Shown here: positions 36,701-44,292 of the stretch, piece after piece
Position numbering within the stretch: position 1 is the first letter of the stretch
How the letters are laid out: each line of letters starts with the position of its first letter
From: Chitinophagaceae bacterium
Lineage (GTDB): Bacteria; Bacteroidota; Bacteroidia; Chitinophagales; Chitinophagaceae
DNA length: 64,000 nucleotides
Direction of reading: 5' to 3'
Assembly (NCBI GenBank): GCA_016787065.1
Contig: JAEUVD010000049.1
Coordinates: 16,606 to 80,605, forward strand
The notes under the pieces: model-generated
Databases searched by the model: none
What the model saw: the letters and a program-made list of their open reading frames with translations, nothing else
What the model was told of the DNA's origin: nothing
Program-made: the position numbers and the translations under genes

Positions 36701-39553
36701 CCTTCTGTTACAATGAATATCCCAGCAGGTGCAACGTATGGTTTTGTTATCGTTACCAATGGAATGCTTCGATATAAAAATGGTACGGCCATAGGTAATG
36801 TGGTAAGTTCAAATGAAGATGTTTCCTTGTTTGAAGGTCATGCTGGAAGTGGTTTTGGTGGAAACTTCAATTTCAATCTTTCACCAAAAATATGGTGTGG
36901 CAAAATTTCATATGCTGTAGATAATCAAATTACCGGTTATGCTTGGACGGGTGGTGCATCCACACTGAGCAGCACTACTATTGCTAACCCAACGGCTTCC
37001 CCTACATCAAGTACAACATACACGGTTACTGTTACCGATGGGAATAGTTGTACAAACTCGGCTACTAAAAAATTATTTGTGCGAGCAAATCCTCAACTTG
37101 TAGTTGCTGCTTCACCGGCAGCGATATGTAGTGGTGGAACTGCTCAAATGATGATTGGTAATGGAACCGTAGAACTTGATGCAATACAAACAAGTGCAAG
37201 CGGTACAAATACGACGGCAACCAATGGTGGTGTTATGTTTAATGTAAGTACAATCCGACCCATTACGTTAAATGGCGTAAAACTGCATATTCAAACCGGG
37301 GCCACCTTAGCAGAAGTGTGGTATAAAACAACAAGCTATGGTAATGCTAATGTTACTTCATCAACCGGGTGGACCAAACTAGGAAATACGGTAAGCATTA
37401 GTGCAGCCGGTAATGGTGCTTTCACTGATATTCCTCTTTCAACATCACTCAATATTCCTGCCAATACCACGTATGGTATTGCCATAGTTTGTAATGGAAT
37501 AGTGCGTTATACTTCAGGAACAAGTATTGGAACAACGATTGAAACAACTCCTGAGTTAAGTATTACACAAGGACATGCCGGTACTGGTTTTAATGGTGTA
37601 TTTAATTTTACAACCAGTCCGGTTATCATGAATGGCATGCTATCATATTCGGTTCAACCTTCCTATACTTCGTATCAATGGGCTCCTACTACCGGAGTTA
37701 GTAACCCAACATCGTCTGCCCCTAGTGTGCAACCATCGGCTTCTACACCATATACCGTTACAGTAACGGATATGAATGGCTGTACCGGAAATGCAAGTGT
37801 TGGTGTTACCGTGATGAATCCGTATGTTGGTACGGCCACGCTAACAGCATCATCACCATGTTTAGGAAATGCGGCAACCATGCAATACACACAACCTAGC
37901 GGCAATCAATGTCATGGTGTATTACAAACCGGATTTGCAGGTTCCTATGCGCCGGCAACATGGACTACCGTGGCAGGCGGATTAGGTAATATTACAACGT
38001 CTTCTGCTCCATCATCGGTTTCTATAACATCAGGTAATACAGGAGTTAATACAACCAATAGCACTGCATGGCAACATAGTATTTTATGTTCTGGTTATGT
38101 AACATTTAATTGGACTTATACAACCGGTGATGTTAATCCAACCAAAGACTATCCTCGTTACTCCATTAATGGTGGAACGGCACAAGTATTACCTGGTTTT
38201 AAAAATGGTTTATACGATCCTAACTATCAAAGTGGTACCTTTTCTATGTATTTGAATGCGGGCGATGTATTACAAATTCAGGCATATACACAAAATAATA
38301 TGAATGGTGCTTGTACAATTACCTTAGTAGGTTTTTCAGCACCTTATTCAACTACGAGTGCACAAACGGTGCAATGGTACACGCAAGCCGTTGGTGGATC
38401 GTTGTTAGGTAGTGGTTCATCTTTAAATACAACGTTTAATACCTTGGGTAATCAAACGTTTTATGCCGCTATAACAAATACGGCCAATGGCTGTTCTATA
38501 TTAAATAGAGTGCCAACGAATACCATCAATGTAAGTCAGCCAAATGTAAGTGCCTCTGCATTAAATGCAGTATGTAGTGGAAGTTCCATTGCATTAACTG
38601 CGAATGGAGCATCAATCTATAATTGGCAACCGGGTAATTTAAATGGCGGAGCCGTGTATGTGAATCCAACCTCAACAACAGTTTATACTGTTACCGGAAC
38701 ATCAAGTTTAGGTTGTACAAATACTGCAACTAAGTTAATTACAGTATATGCTTTACCAAATGTTCAAGTTACGGCAAGCAGTAATACGGTTAGTTGTAAT
38801 AGCAGTTCAACCTTAACCGCGAGTGGTGCAGACAGCTACTTCTGGATGCCAAGCTTCACAGCAGGAAGCAGCCTGATGGTAACACCAACTACTACCACTA
38901 CGTATACCGTTACCGGAACATCCTTGCAAGGTTGTACAGCAACAGCAACCCAAACCATAACGGTTGTTCCTTGTCCGAGTGGAAACCTCTTGATGTTGGT
39001 ATATGTTGAAGGTTACTACGATCAAGGTGGATTTATGAAACCGGTGTTAAATAACCAAGGTGTATTGGCGCCTACGAATGTTGCTGATTCGGTAACTATT
39101 GAATTTCGTGATGTCTCATCAGCACACAACTTAGTTCACTCGGCAAATGCGCTGTTAGAAACAAACGGGGTAGTGCATTGTAGTTTCCCAAATGCTTTAA
39201 TTGGAGGAAGTTATTACATCGTATTTAAACATCGGAATGCCTTAGAAACTTGGAGCGGAACACCGGTATTGTTATCAAATTCTTCGTACTATGATTTTTC
39301 ATATGATCCGAATCAAGCTTACGGTCAAAACATGAAAGAACTTTATCCTGGTTTCTGGTTTTTATATAGTGGCGATTTGAATCAGGATGGATCTATTGAT
39401 GTATTTGATTATCTGTTAATGGAACCAGACATTACATCCGGTGCAAGTGGCTACTTTGCAACTGATTTAACCGGAGATGGAAGTGTAGATGTATTCGATT
39501 ATATTTTATTAAATCAAAATATAGAAAACGGTATTAGTAAAGCGCAACCCTAA
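33752..39553 (+). CDS. Secreted M4 metalloprotease with Ig-like and dockerin-like modules
   Basis: The protein has 1933 aa. The signal peptide ends near LQLHAQ. An FTP/PepSY-type propeptide covers about residues 60-230. The thermolysin-like domain has the zinc motif HEATH (H376, E377, H380) and the third ligand E400 in GALNESFAD; GGVHVNSGVQNYWFYLL is the C-lobe His region. After about residue 560 come Ig-like domains alternating with three copies of a beta module of about 160 residues, more Ig-like domains, and a C-terminal domain with two dockerin-like loops (DLNQDGSIDVFD, DLTGDGSVDVFD). There is no classic T9SS sorting domain; the same tail occurs in the gene at 9858-12537. It is expected to digest extracellular protein. 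Confidence 0.93.
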   Translation: MTANFSQKTAQRIRSFRALFLLVSCVLTLQLHAQKREAFSEIKTWCEPFKSIEFLQFKESSKVSSDEFLLHAGEWLNLPTETEMKLLDTRTDEYGITHRKYQQYYKNVPVMGGEMILNEKNGRLLYINGMYMTVSQSKATPEINQEEAFKRSLSHINATDYTWLDHHQEDSTATNTHTHEKPTGELWWVSNMAATPEERTYTLGWKYRITVHTQLESHDVYLNATTGELLLKIPLQWSCSAGTCQTLWNGQKTISTKFQTNTYIMKNDCNSANIYIRNANNDFSTITDYTDVDNNWPSTTLGKYVGQTMWSMERTRDYYATVHNRLGYDSAGFDFNVYLNPGFVDNAYFDSGSDIIKFGGNAQGDSAVVALDIAGHEATHGFVHFTSNLAYSNQPGALNESFADIFGEMVERHALGTHDWMLGTDIYMGAFRNMANPNQFNHPDTYYGSNYYVGSWDYGGVHVNSGVQNYWFYLLVNGGSGVNDDLYAYNVTGIGYTKARNLAYQTMIGLTSNANFSSSKDLSIAIATNLYGQCSAEVMAVRKAWAAVGVGDTFSVYETLNTVTVSASSTNVCSGAAVTLTASGANLYTYAPSQGTGAVYTVYPTATTTYTVTGTNPIGSCGGTTTITITVAKNPVITATVSDNSLCAGESSVLNASISSVYDTLSTIYTGWYDTEAQQFDLTANQAVTLRALNMNLSYVTQVKVWYKFGGTNGANITSSAGWTPWGGIINVIPAGQGNKSFVQLPYALNLSAGQTVAILVATNGYINVETGSSQNPMIFQDGNISVKQGVYGTGFNGTFDLHFTLGVFNGDVIYNVQLASYSWTPSATLSSSSIFNPTCTPTATTTYTVTAATSSGCTSTASKTVYVNAKPQIQSVVTGASPLCAGASTTITANALSSEFDQLITSATSSNYSGGAAFNVTTTKAISINSFSIITDNSTQAEIWFKVGGYGGTDFTTSSGWTKLGNTISFSPLGLGTFTNVFPSVTMNIPAGATYGFVIVTNGMLRYKNGTAIGNVVSSNEDVSLFEGHAGSGFGGNFNFNLSPKIWCGKISYAVDNQITGYAWTGGASTLSSTTIANPTASPTSSTTYTVTVTDGNSCTNSATKKLFVRANPQLVVAASPAAICSGGTAQMMIGNGTVELDAIQTSASGTNTTATNGGVMFNVSTIRPITLNGVKLHIQTGATLAEVWYKTTSYGNANVTSSTGWTKLGNTVSISAAGNGAFTDIPLSTSLNIPANTTYGIAIVCNGIVRYTSGTSIGTTIETTPELSITQGHAGTGFNGVFNFTTSPVIMNGMLSYSVQPSYTSYQWAPTTGVSNPTSSAPSVQPSASTPYTVTVTDMNGCTGNASVGVTVMNPYVGTATLTASSPCLGNAATMQYTQPSGNQCHGVLQTGFAGSYAPATWTTVAGGLGNITTSSAPSSVSITSGNTGVNTTNSTAWQHSILCSGYVTFNWTYTTGDVNPTKDYPRYSINGGTAQVLPGFKNGLYDPNYQSGTFSMYLNAGDVLQIQAYTQNNMNGACTITLVGFSAPYSTTSAQTVQWYTQAVGGSLLGSGSSLNTTFNTLGNQTFYAAITNTANGCSILNRVPTNTINVSQPNVSASALNAVCSGSSIALTANGASIYNWQPGNLNGGAVYVNPTSTTVYTVTGTSSLGCTNTATKLITVYALPNVQVTASSNTVSCNSSSTLTASGADSYFWMPSFTAGSSLMVTPTTTTTYTVTGTSLQGCTATATQTITVVPCPSGNLLMLVYVEGYYDQGGFMKPVLNNQGVLAPTNVADSVTIEFRDVSSAHNLVHSANALLETNGVVHCSFPNALIGGSYYIVFKHRNALETWSGTPVLLSNSSYYDFSYDPNQAYGQNMKELYPGFWFLYSGDLNQDGSIDVFDYLLMEPDITSGASGYFATDLTGDGSVDVFDYILLNQNIENGISKAQP
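35735..37660 (+). repeat. Three copies of a beta-sandwich module in the M4 protease
   Basis: Copies lie at about 35735-36210, 36450-36930 and 37170-37660, spaced about 720 bp and separated by Ig-like domains. Shared landmarks are a WYK/WFK strand, SSGWTKLGNT, a P-A-G/N-TYG turn, an EVS/DVS-LF/ITQGHAG turn and FNGxFNF. They are diverged in DNA, so the duplication is old. Confidence 0.75.
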
Positions 39554-39579
39554 CCAATAGTTATATCAAACAAGGGATA

Positions 39580-39617
39580 GATAGTCATTCTTCGAAGAGG
39601 AGAGTGGCTATCTTCGT
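39580..39617 (+). terminator. Probable terminator of the M4 protease gene
   Basis: GATAGTCATTCTTC pairs with GAGAGTGGCTATC, including several G-T wobbles, around a GAAGAG loop and is followed by a short T-rich stretch (CTTCGTTTA). The stem is long but the T-run is poor. Confidence 0.45.
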
Positions 39618-39636
39618 TTAGGGCTATATTTTTAAG

Positions 39637-39917
39637 GAACACGGATTTTTTAGGATTTTTAAGATTCTTTATGATTTTTCTGAGTAGCTAAAGTTTTCAT
39701 AAACGCTTATGATTTAATTCTTATTGAATCATAACCATCTTAAAAAAATCCGTGTTCTTTTAAAAGGAATTTTATTTCAAATTGAATCATAACAATCTTA
39801 AAAAATCCTCGTTCCTTTTACTTAGCATAGTATTTCAAAATAAATCATAACAATCTTAAGAAATCCGCGTTCCCTTCGACGCAATTGTATTTCTAATTAC
39901 ATCATAACCATCCGTTC
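39637..39917. repeat. Inverted-repeat family, copy 2, with 58-bp tandem array
   Basis: One plus-oriented arm starts at 39637 (GAACACGGATTTTTTAGG). It is followed by three minus-oriented arms at 39726, 39784 and 39842, plus a truncated one at 39900; these start exactly 58 bp apart. Each arm is about 30 bp (ATCATAACAATCTTAAAAAA then TCCGCGTTCC). The 27 bp between arms are partly conserved (TATTTCAAA). The array fills the gap between the M4 protease and the VOC gene. Confidence 0.75.
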
Positions 39918-39934
39918 CATACGAAATACATGAA

Positions 39935-40363
39935 CTACTTCGTTTGTGGCGTGAAATCGATCATCCATTCGATTCCGTATTTATCGCGCAACATACCGAA
40001 ATATGTACCCCAGGGGCTATCGGATAGGGGCATTTCAATTTGTCCATCCGTTGCCAAACCATGAAACAATTTATCCGCCTGTTCTTTACTATCTGCTTTG
40101 ATTACGATTTTGCTTCGATTTTCATTTTCGTTAGTACGACCTAACGCTTCGGGCACATCATTCGCCATTAAACTACTTGGTCCAATAGGCAATTCGATAT
40201 GCATGATTTTATTTTCCTCATGTGCTGAAACCGGGAAGTCTTCACTTTTTAAATCCTTGAACCGAATTATTTTAGAAAACGATCCTCCAAAAATGGATTG
40301 ATAAAAATTGAAAGCTTCTTCAGCGTTACCATTGAAGTTAATATGTGGATGAATGCTTGCCAT
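39935..40363 (-). CDS. PhnB-like VOC-fold protein
   Basis: The protein has 142 aa. It is a glyoxalase/bleomycin-resistance/dioxygenase superfamily member of the PhnB-like branch (once annotated as 3-demethylubiquinone methyltransferase-like). Typical segments are HPHINFNGNAEEAFNFYQSI, LMANDVPEA and the ending SPWGTYFGMLRDKYGIEWMI. Metal ligands are incomplete, as often in this branch, and the substrate is unknown. It has its own promoter with an overlapping palindrome at 40377-40409. Confidence 0.85.
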   Translation of the reverse strand: MASIHPHINFNGNAEEAFNFYQSIFGGSFSKIIRFKDLKSEDFPVSAHEENKIMHIELPIGPSSLMANDVPEALGRTNENENRSKIVIKADSKEQADKLFHGLATDGQIEMPLSDSPWGTYFGMLRDKYGIEWMIDFTPQTK

Positions 40364-40376
40364 TTTAATTTTTTTA

Positions 40377-40409
40377 CAACATTAGCTCATATTCTGTTTT
40401 GTACAAAAC
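40377..40409 (-). promoter_or_regulatory. Promoter with overlapping palindromic operator
   Basis: On the minus strand TTTG (40407-40404), a 19-bp spacer and TAATGTTG (40384-40377; one mismatch) make a promoter 14 bp before the VOC start codon. The perfect 14-bp palindrome GTTTTGTACAAAAC (40396-40409) covers the -33 box, so a dimeric repressor could block it. Confidence 0.5.
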
Positions 40410-40629
40410 CGATTTGATTTGGAAGAAAAGTAGAGGCTTCAATACTTGAATTCCTTTGTATTTAGAAACGGCCGACGTATGAAATGCAATACAACAGGAC
40501 GTATTGGTTTCAATATGAAAAAATCAATCAAGTTTATATCGGTATAATTACACGTTATGATCTTGACATAATGGAATTAACAACCCTGCCTTGGATATGA
40601 ATTGAAATTGGGAGGGATAAAAAAATAAT

Positions 40630-41016
40630 CTAGTTTAAATCAGAAAGACTATTTTCCTGAAGCGCTGGAGAGCTAGCAGTTAAATCGTTGATTACTTTTT
40701 CAACCGCCTCTGGAGGTAGCGACTCCAGGAATTTGATCATGGATTTACTGGATTGTTTTTTTCGGATGGCGTTATGCAGGGGATGATTGTTTGGTAAATT
40801 CAATTTGACATCGGTGCGGAGCACCATCAAGTCGTTCGGTGTACAACTCAAGCGTTTGCAGATCCTAAATATATCCTTGAGGTTAATATTTTTAGTGGTG
40901 CCGTCGAGCAAGTTAGAGGCCTTGCTTTTTGAGCAGTTGAGGGTTTTACTCAGCCAAACAATGGGGTGTATAATACCGGAACGGTGTAATTTATTGAGGA
41001 TATCGTATTCAAGCAT
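40630..41016 (-). CDS. Cro/CI-type (XRE) transcriptional regulator
   Basis: The protein has 128 aa. The N-terminal half fits a helix-turn-helix of the Cro/CI type (WLSKTLNCSKSKASNLLDGT, then NLKDIFRICKRLSCTPNDLM). The C-terminal half (SKSMIKFLESLPPEAVEKVI) is a short helical tail. It lies at the outer edge of the defence region and is transcribed away from it. Its promoter faces the 21-bp dyad array at 41133-41300, so the array is a plausible binding region; this is inference. Confidence 0.75.
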   Translation of the reverse strand: MLEYDILNKLHRSGIIHPIVWLSKTLNCSKSKASNLLDGTTKNINLKDIFRICKRLSCTPNDLMVLRTDVKLNLPNNHPLHNAIRKKQSSKSMIKFLESLPPEAVEKVINDLTASSPALQENSLSDLN

Positions 41017-41034
41017 AAAAAGAAATTAGTGCAA

Positions 41035-41042
41035 CAAATATA
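41035..41042 (-). promoter_or_regulatory. -7 promoter element of the XRE gene
   Basis: TATATTTG on the minus strand matches TAnnTTTG exactly, 18 bp before the start codon. There is no clear -33 TTTG; weak -33 boxes are common in activator-dependent promoters. Confidence 0.45.
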
Positions 41043-41132
41043 GTAGACCGAAGTGTTTTTGAACTCCGAAAGGGTAAAAATTAATTTTAGGGATGGGTAA
41101 TAAGACGCCATCATGTCCTTTCTCCAATATCC

Positions 41133-41300
41133 GAACTCGAGTTCTGATTTTCCGAACCCGAGTGCACATCTTGCTAACCTCAGTGCACATTGGGTAAACC
41201 TCAGTTCGCATTGTGCTAACCACAGTTCGTATTGTGCTAACGACGGTTATCTATGCTTGCACTGCGGTTCTGAATGCTAGAACGATAGTTCAGATTGATA
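41133..41300. repeat. Array of eight 21-bp units with GAAC-N4-GTTC dyads
   Basis: Units start at 41133, 41154, 41175, 41196, 41217, 41238, 41259 and 41280, with no gaps. Each unit begins with an imperfect dyad: GAACTCGAGTTC, GAACCCGAGTGC, TAACCTCAGTGC, AAACCTCAGTTC, TAACCACAGTTC, TAACGACGGTTA, GCACTGCGGTTC, GAACGATAGTTC. Units 1, 6 and 8 are palindromic at all four outer pairs. Exact 21-bp phasing puts all sites on one face of the helix. On the minus strand the same period reads as a 7-residue repeat in a short ORF (MRTEVYP/MCTEVSK), an alternative explanation. Confidence 0.75.
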
Positions 41301-41630
41301 CGTAAACCGCCGTTGTTGCAATGACGTAAACCGTCATTGTGTCGCAGTCATTGCTTCCTGTAAAAATAAAATCGCCCTTTAACCTTGTAAACTGGCTTCT
41401 CCTTTTTATAAAATAGAATCTCGAGGTTATAAAATAAGGTTTCAACTAAGAAGAATACTTCTTTGAGGTTTTCGGATGAGGTTTTGGCTTTGGTTAGAAG
41501 GTAGCGTGTCTTAATAGACGCAGTACTGTGCTGTCATACTAACGGCTAGCAGCTGTTTAACGGGAACCGAGATTGGTGGAATGGGGGTGGTGTTTGGCGG
41601 GATAAACGGTTATGGTTCCAGATAGTAAAA

Positions 41631-41769
41631 GAACGTGGATTATACAGGATGATTAAGATTTGAAAGGATATTTTAACCTTGGAATTTTGGGGAAGAGGAC
41701 TTGTAAATACAGATCCTAAAGTTGTAATCTTAAGTTTGAATAATAACAACCTTAAAAAAATCAGTGTTC
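41631..41769. repeat. Inverted-repeat element, copy 3
   Basis: The left arm GAACGTGGATTATACAGGAT (41631-41660) and the inverted right arm ending TTAAAAAAATCAGTGTTC (41738-41769) belong to the same family as the elements at 28947-29107 and 39637-39917. The outer length is 139 bp. It lies just upstream of the defence-operon promoter. Confidence 0.65.
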
Positions 41770-41820
41770 TATACCACAATTGGGGTATTGTTTTCAGCTA
41801 TAAGCCTTCCATTCTTTTCT

Positions 41821-41828
41821 TACATTTG
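41821..41828 (+). promoter_or_regulatory. -7 promoter element of the defence operon
   Basis: TACATTTG is a perfect TAnnTTTG element 32 bp before the ATG of the first operon gene. No properly spaced TTTG is present at -33. Confidence 0.45.
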
Positions 41829-41860
41829 ACACACTTTTATCAACTACGGTAAAAACAACT

Positions 41861-42169
41861 ATGAAAGTCAAAATTCAAGCTATGTACAAGGGACTCAAAG
41901 AGCAACTAGAGGTGTATCTTGAAAAGTTAGCTCCATTCCTTGAAATGGAGATCGCTCAACTGAGTAAAATTAAGAAAGGTATTCGGCAGCTCAAACGAGA
42001 ACAGATACCAATTATTTCCGAAATACTCAAAGCCAGTGCCGATGAATTAATGACACTATGGTTAGCCGACCAGATTTATGCCGTAGTAAAAGATGAGAAG
42101 CTGGCATTGCAGGCCCTGACAGTAAACGAAGACGAAGTAAAAAAGCAAAATAAAAAATTAAAGAAATAA
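41861..42169 (+). CDS. XRE-family regulator leading the defence operon
   Basis: The protein has 102 aa. LEMEIAQLSKIKKGIRQLKREQIPIISEIL fits the recognition-helix half of a Cro/CI domain, followed by the usual DELMTLWLADQIYAVVKDEKLAL helix of regulators found next to restriction-modification genes in Bacteroidota. The first helices (YKGLKEQLEVYLEKLAPF) are divergent from the classic pattern. It is 19 bp upstream of the methyltransferase and probably controls the order of methylase and nuclease expression, as C-proteins do; that is inference. Confidence 0.75.
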   Translation: MKVKIQAMYKGLKEQLEVYLEKLAPFLEMEIAQLSKIKKGIRQLKREQIPIISEILKASADELMTLWLADQIYAVVKDEKLALQALTVNEDEVKKQNKKLKK

Positions 42170-42188
42170 CCCTAATAACGGAAGCTAT

Positions 42189-44288
42189 ATGAGCATCGAA
42201 AAATTAGACCTCAAAACACCCGACCTAGTTAATGCCAACTTTGAGAAGCTGGCTCAATTATTCCCGAACTGTGTTACAGAAACTGCCAATGGCAAAGCCA
42301 TAGATTTTGATATGCTGAAGCAGGAACTCAGCCATGCTGTGATTGAAGGCAATAAAGAACGCTACCGTTTGGAATGGCCCGGTAAAAGAGAAGCAATTGT
42401 TACCGCCAATCTACCAACTACCAAAACCCTGAGACCCCTTAGAGAAGACTCTGTTGATTTTGACAATACCGAAAACATATACATAGAAGGCGATAATCTG
42501 GAAGTGCTTAAACTCTTACAAGAAAGTTATTTGGGCAAAATTAAAATGATATACATAGACCCTCCTTATAACACAGGGAAAGACTTTGTGTATAAAGACA
42601 ATTTTACAGGAGATAAGGAAACAGAATTGATTGAAAGCGGCCAAAAGGATGAATACAATCAACGCTTGGTAGTAAACCCAGAAACGGCCGGCCGTTATCA
42701 CTCTGATTGGTTAACTATGATGTATCCTAGATTAAAGCTAGCCCGAAACTTACTTACCGATGATGGTGTAATATTTATATCAATTGGGGAACAGGAAGTA
42801 CATAATCTTAGAAAAATAACTGACGAAGTATTTGGTGAAGTGAATTTCATTGGAGGAGCTGGTAGAATCTCAAAAAAGGCAAATAACCAAGGTGATTATT
42901 GGGCACCAAATTTTGACCACGTATTGACATATTGTAAAAGCCGTGAGTTCTGTGTTCCGTTTTTTGGAGGGATAAATTACTCAAACTATAATGAAATTGA
43001 AACAGAAGGCCCACGAAAAGGTGAAAAATATCAACTAGTTCGTTTGTATATGACCAGCCTTGACCCAATGCGTGGTTGCAATAATCAAAGATATTTTATT
43101 GAATGCCCTGATGGAAGTTTTGTAATACCTCCAGGTAATAATTTCCCTTCAAAAAAGGAAGATGGTTCTTTTATAGCACCCGAAAGCGGCAATGACAAAG
43201 TTTGGCGTTGGGCATATAAATCTTATTTAGAAAAAAAAGACCAAATTGTAGTAAAGAAAGCCAGATCATCAAACTTGGTTAATCAGGAAGGTAAACCAAC
43301 TCTTTGGAATGTATACACTAAAACGTTTTTACAAGATGTGATAGACAAGTCCTCTGCGACTCCAAATAACTTTATTGAAGACCACATTAATCAATCTGCC
43401 TCTCACGAATTGAAAGAATTGGACATTCCTTTTGACTTTGCAAAACCAAGTTCGCTAATTCAATTTTTAGCAGAAACCTGTCGAGTAAGTGCTAATGATA
43501 TTGTGTTAGATTTCTTCTCTGGTTCTGCCTCCTCCGCTCACGCCATTATGAAGGCTAATGCAAAAGACAATTTATACAGAAAATATATTATGGTTCAACT
43601 TCCTGAATTGACAGATAAAGAGAGTGATGAGTATAAATCGGGTTACAAAAACATTTGCGAAATAGGTAAAGAACGTATTCGAAGAGCAGCGAATAAAATT
43701 AAAGAAGATTTAAAGCAGACAATAGAACAATTAAACAGCAAAGAAGAAAAATTAAAACAAGATTGGGCCAAACATAAAAACGAATTTCTAAGGGATCCGG
43801 ATAAGATAGAGGCTATTGAGATTGAACTGGAATCTATTGCCAGTAAAATTCTCCAGACAGAGGAAAAGTTAGCTAAATTAGATTTTGGCTTCCGGGTATA
43901 CCGATTGGACGAAAGTAATATGCAGGAGGTGTATTACAAACCACAAGATTACAAACAATCAGCAATGGACCTTTTTGCAGATAATGTAAAACCAGATAGA
44001 ACAGCTGATGATTTATTGGCTCAGGTAATGCTTGATTGGGGCTTACCTCTATCACTTAAAATTGAGCAAATAAGCATTGCAGGCAAACAGGTTTTTAAAG
44101 TTGCAGGAGACTCACTCTATGCTTGTTTCGATAAAGGAATTGATGAAGCCTTTGCAAAAGCCATAGCTAAAGATAATCCGCTGCGTATTGTATTCCGTGA
44201 TAACGGCTTTACCAATGATACTGCTAAAACTAATGTAAAACAATTATTAAAACAACTCAGTCCTGAAACTGAAATGAAAGTGATATAA
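42189..44288 (+). CDS. Type III DNA methyltransferase (Mod)
   Basis: The protein has 699 aa. It is an N6-adenine methyltransferase of the beta class: catalytic motif IV DPPY (D124-Y127) in MIYIDPPYNTG comes before the AdoMet motif I FSGSA (443-447) in VLDFFSGSASSAHAIM. The target-recognition region lies between the two, as in Mod subunits of EcoP15I-like enzymes. A C-terminal coiled-coil-like segment (about 490-560) and an end domain with many acidic residues follow. With the Res subunit two genes downstream it should form the Mod2Res type complex that methylates one strand of an asymmetric site. Arg is mostly AGA here, unlike rpoC, which is compatible with transfer. Confidence 0.94.
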   Translation: MSIEKLDLKTPDLVNANFEKLAQLFPNCVTETANGKAIDFDMLKQELSHAVIEGNKERYRLEWPGKREAIVTANLPTTKTLRPLREDSVDFDNTENIYIEGDNLEVLKLLQESYLGKIKMIYIDPPYNTGKDFVYKDNFTGDKETELIESGQKDEYNQRLVVNPETAGRYHSDWLTMMYPRLKLARNLLTDDGVIFISIGEQEVHNLRKITDEVFGEVNFIGGAGRISKKANNQGDYWAPNFDHVLTYCKSREFCVPFFGGINYSNYNEIETEGPRKGEKYQLVRLYMTSLDPMRGCNNQRYFIECPDGSFVIPPGNNFPSKKEDGSFIAPESGNDKVWRWAYKSYLEKKDQIVVKKARSSNLVNQEGKPTLWNVYTKTFLQDVIDKSSATPNNFIEDHINQSASHELKELDIPFDFAKPSSLIQFLAETCRVSANDIVLDFFSGSASSAHAIMKANAKDNLYRKYIMVQLPELTDKESDEYKSGYKNICEIGKERIRRAANKIKEDLKQTIEQLNSKEEKLKQDWAKHKNEFLRDPDKIEAIEIELESIASKILQTEEKLAKLDFGFRVYRLDESNMQEVYYKPQDYKQSAMDLFADNVKPDRTADDLLAQVMLDWGLPLSLKIEQISIAGKQVFKVAGDSLYACFDKGIDEAFAKAIAKDNPLRIVFRDNGFTNDTAKTNVKQLLKQLSPETEMKVI

Positions 44289-44292
44289 GCTT

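Larger units (their letters stand above)
41043..41820. other. Gene desert upstream of the defence operon
   Basis: About 780 bp without a convincing gene. It holds the 21-bp array (41133-41300), two further 24-bp-spaced words of the type GTAAACCG with an ATGACG-TAAAC-CGTCAT palindrome (41321-41337), and the inverted-repeat element at 41631-41769. From about 41350 to 41630 I see nothing beyond a small AAGAAG/CTTCTT hairpin near 41450. Confidence 0.5.

Noticed and set aside
39726..39917. CRISPR-like array (30-bp repeats with regular 58-bp spacing)
   Set aside because: Only three and a half units, spacers share a conserved core, repeat arms are the same dispersed element found elsewhere, and no cas gene is present.
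41026..41223. 65-codon minus-strand ORF with a 7-residue repeat
   Set aside because: It is produced by the 21-bp array, its start lies inside the array, it has no promoter, and half of it is outside the repeats with no protein-like features. Kept only as an alternative reading of the array.
40400..41860. Second copy of the tRNA-Asp 3' end as attL of the defence island
   Set aside because: I found no match to the T-arm/acceptor sequence on the left side of the operon, so site-specific integration is not demonstrated.
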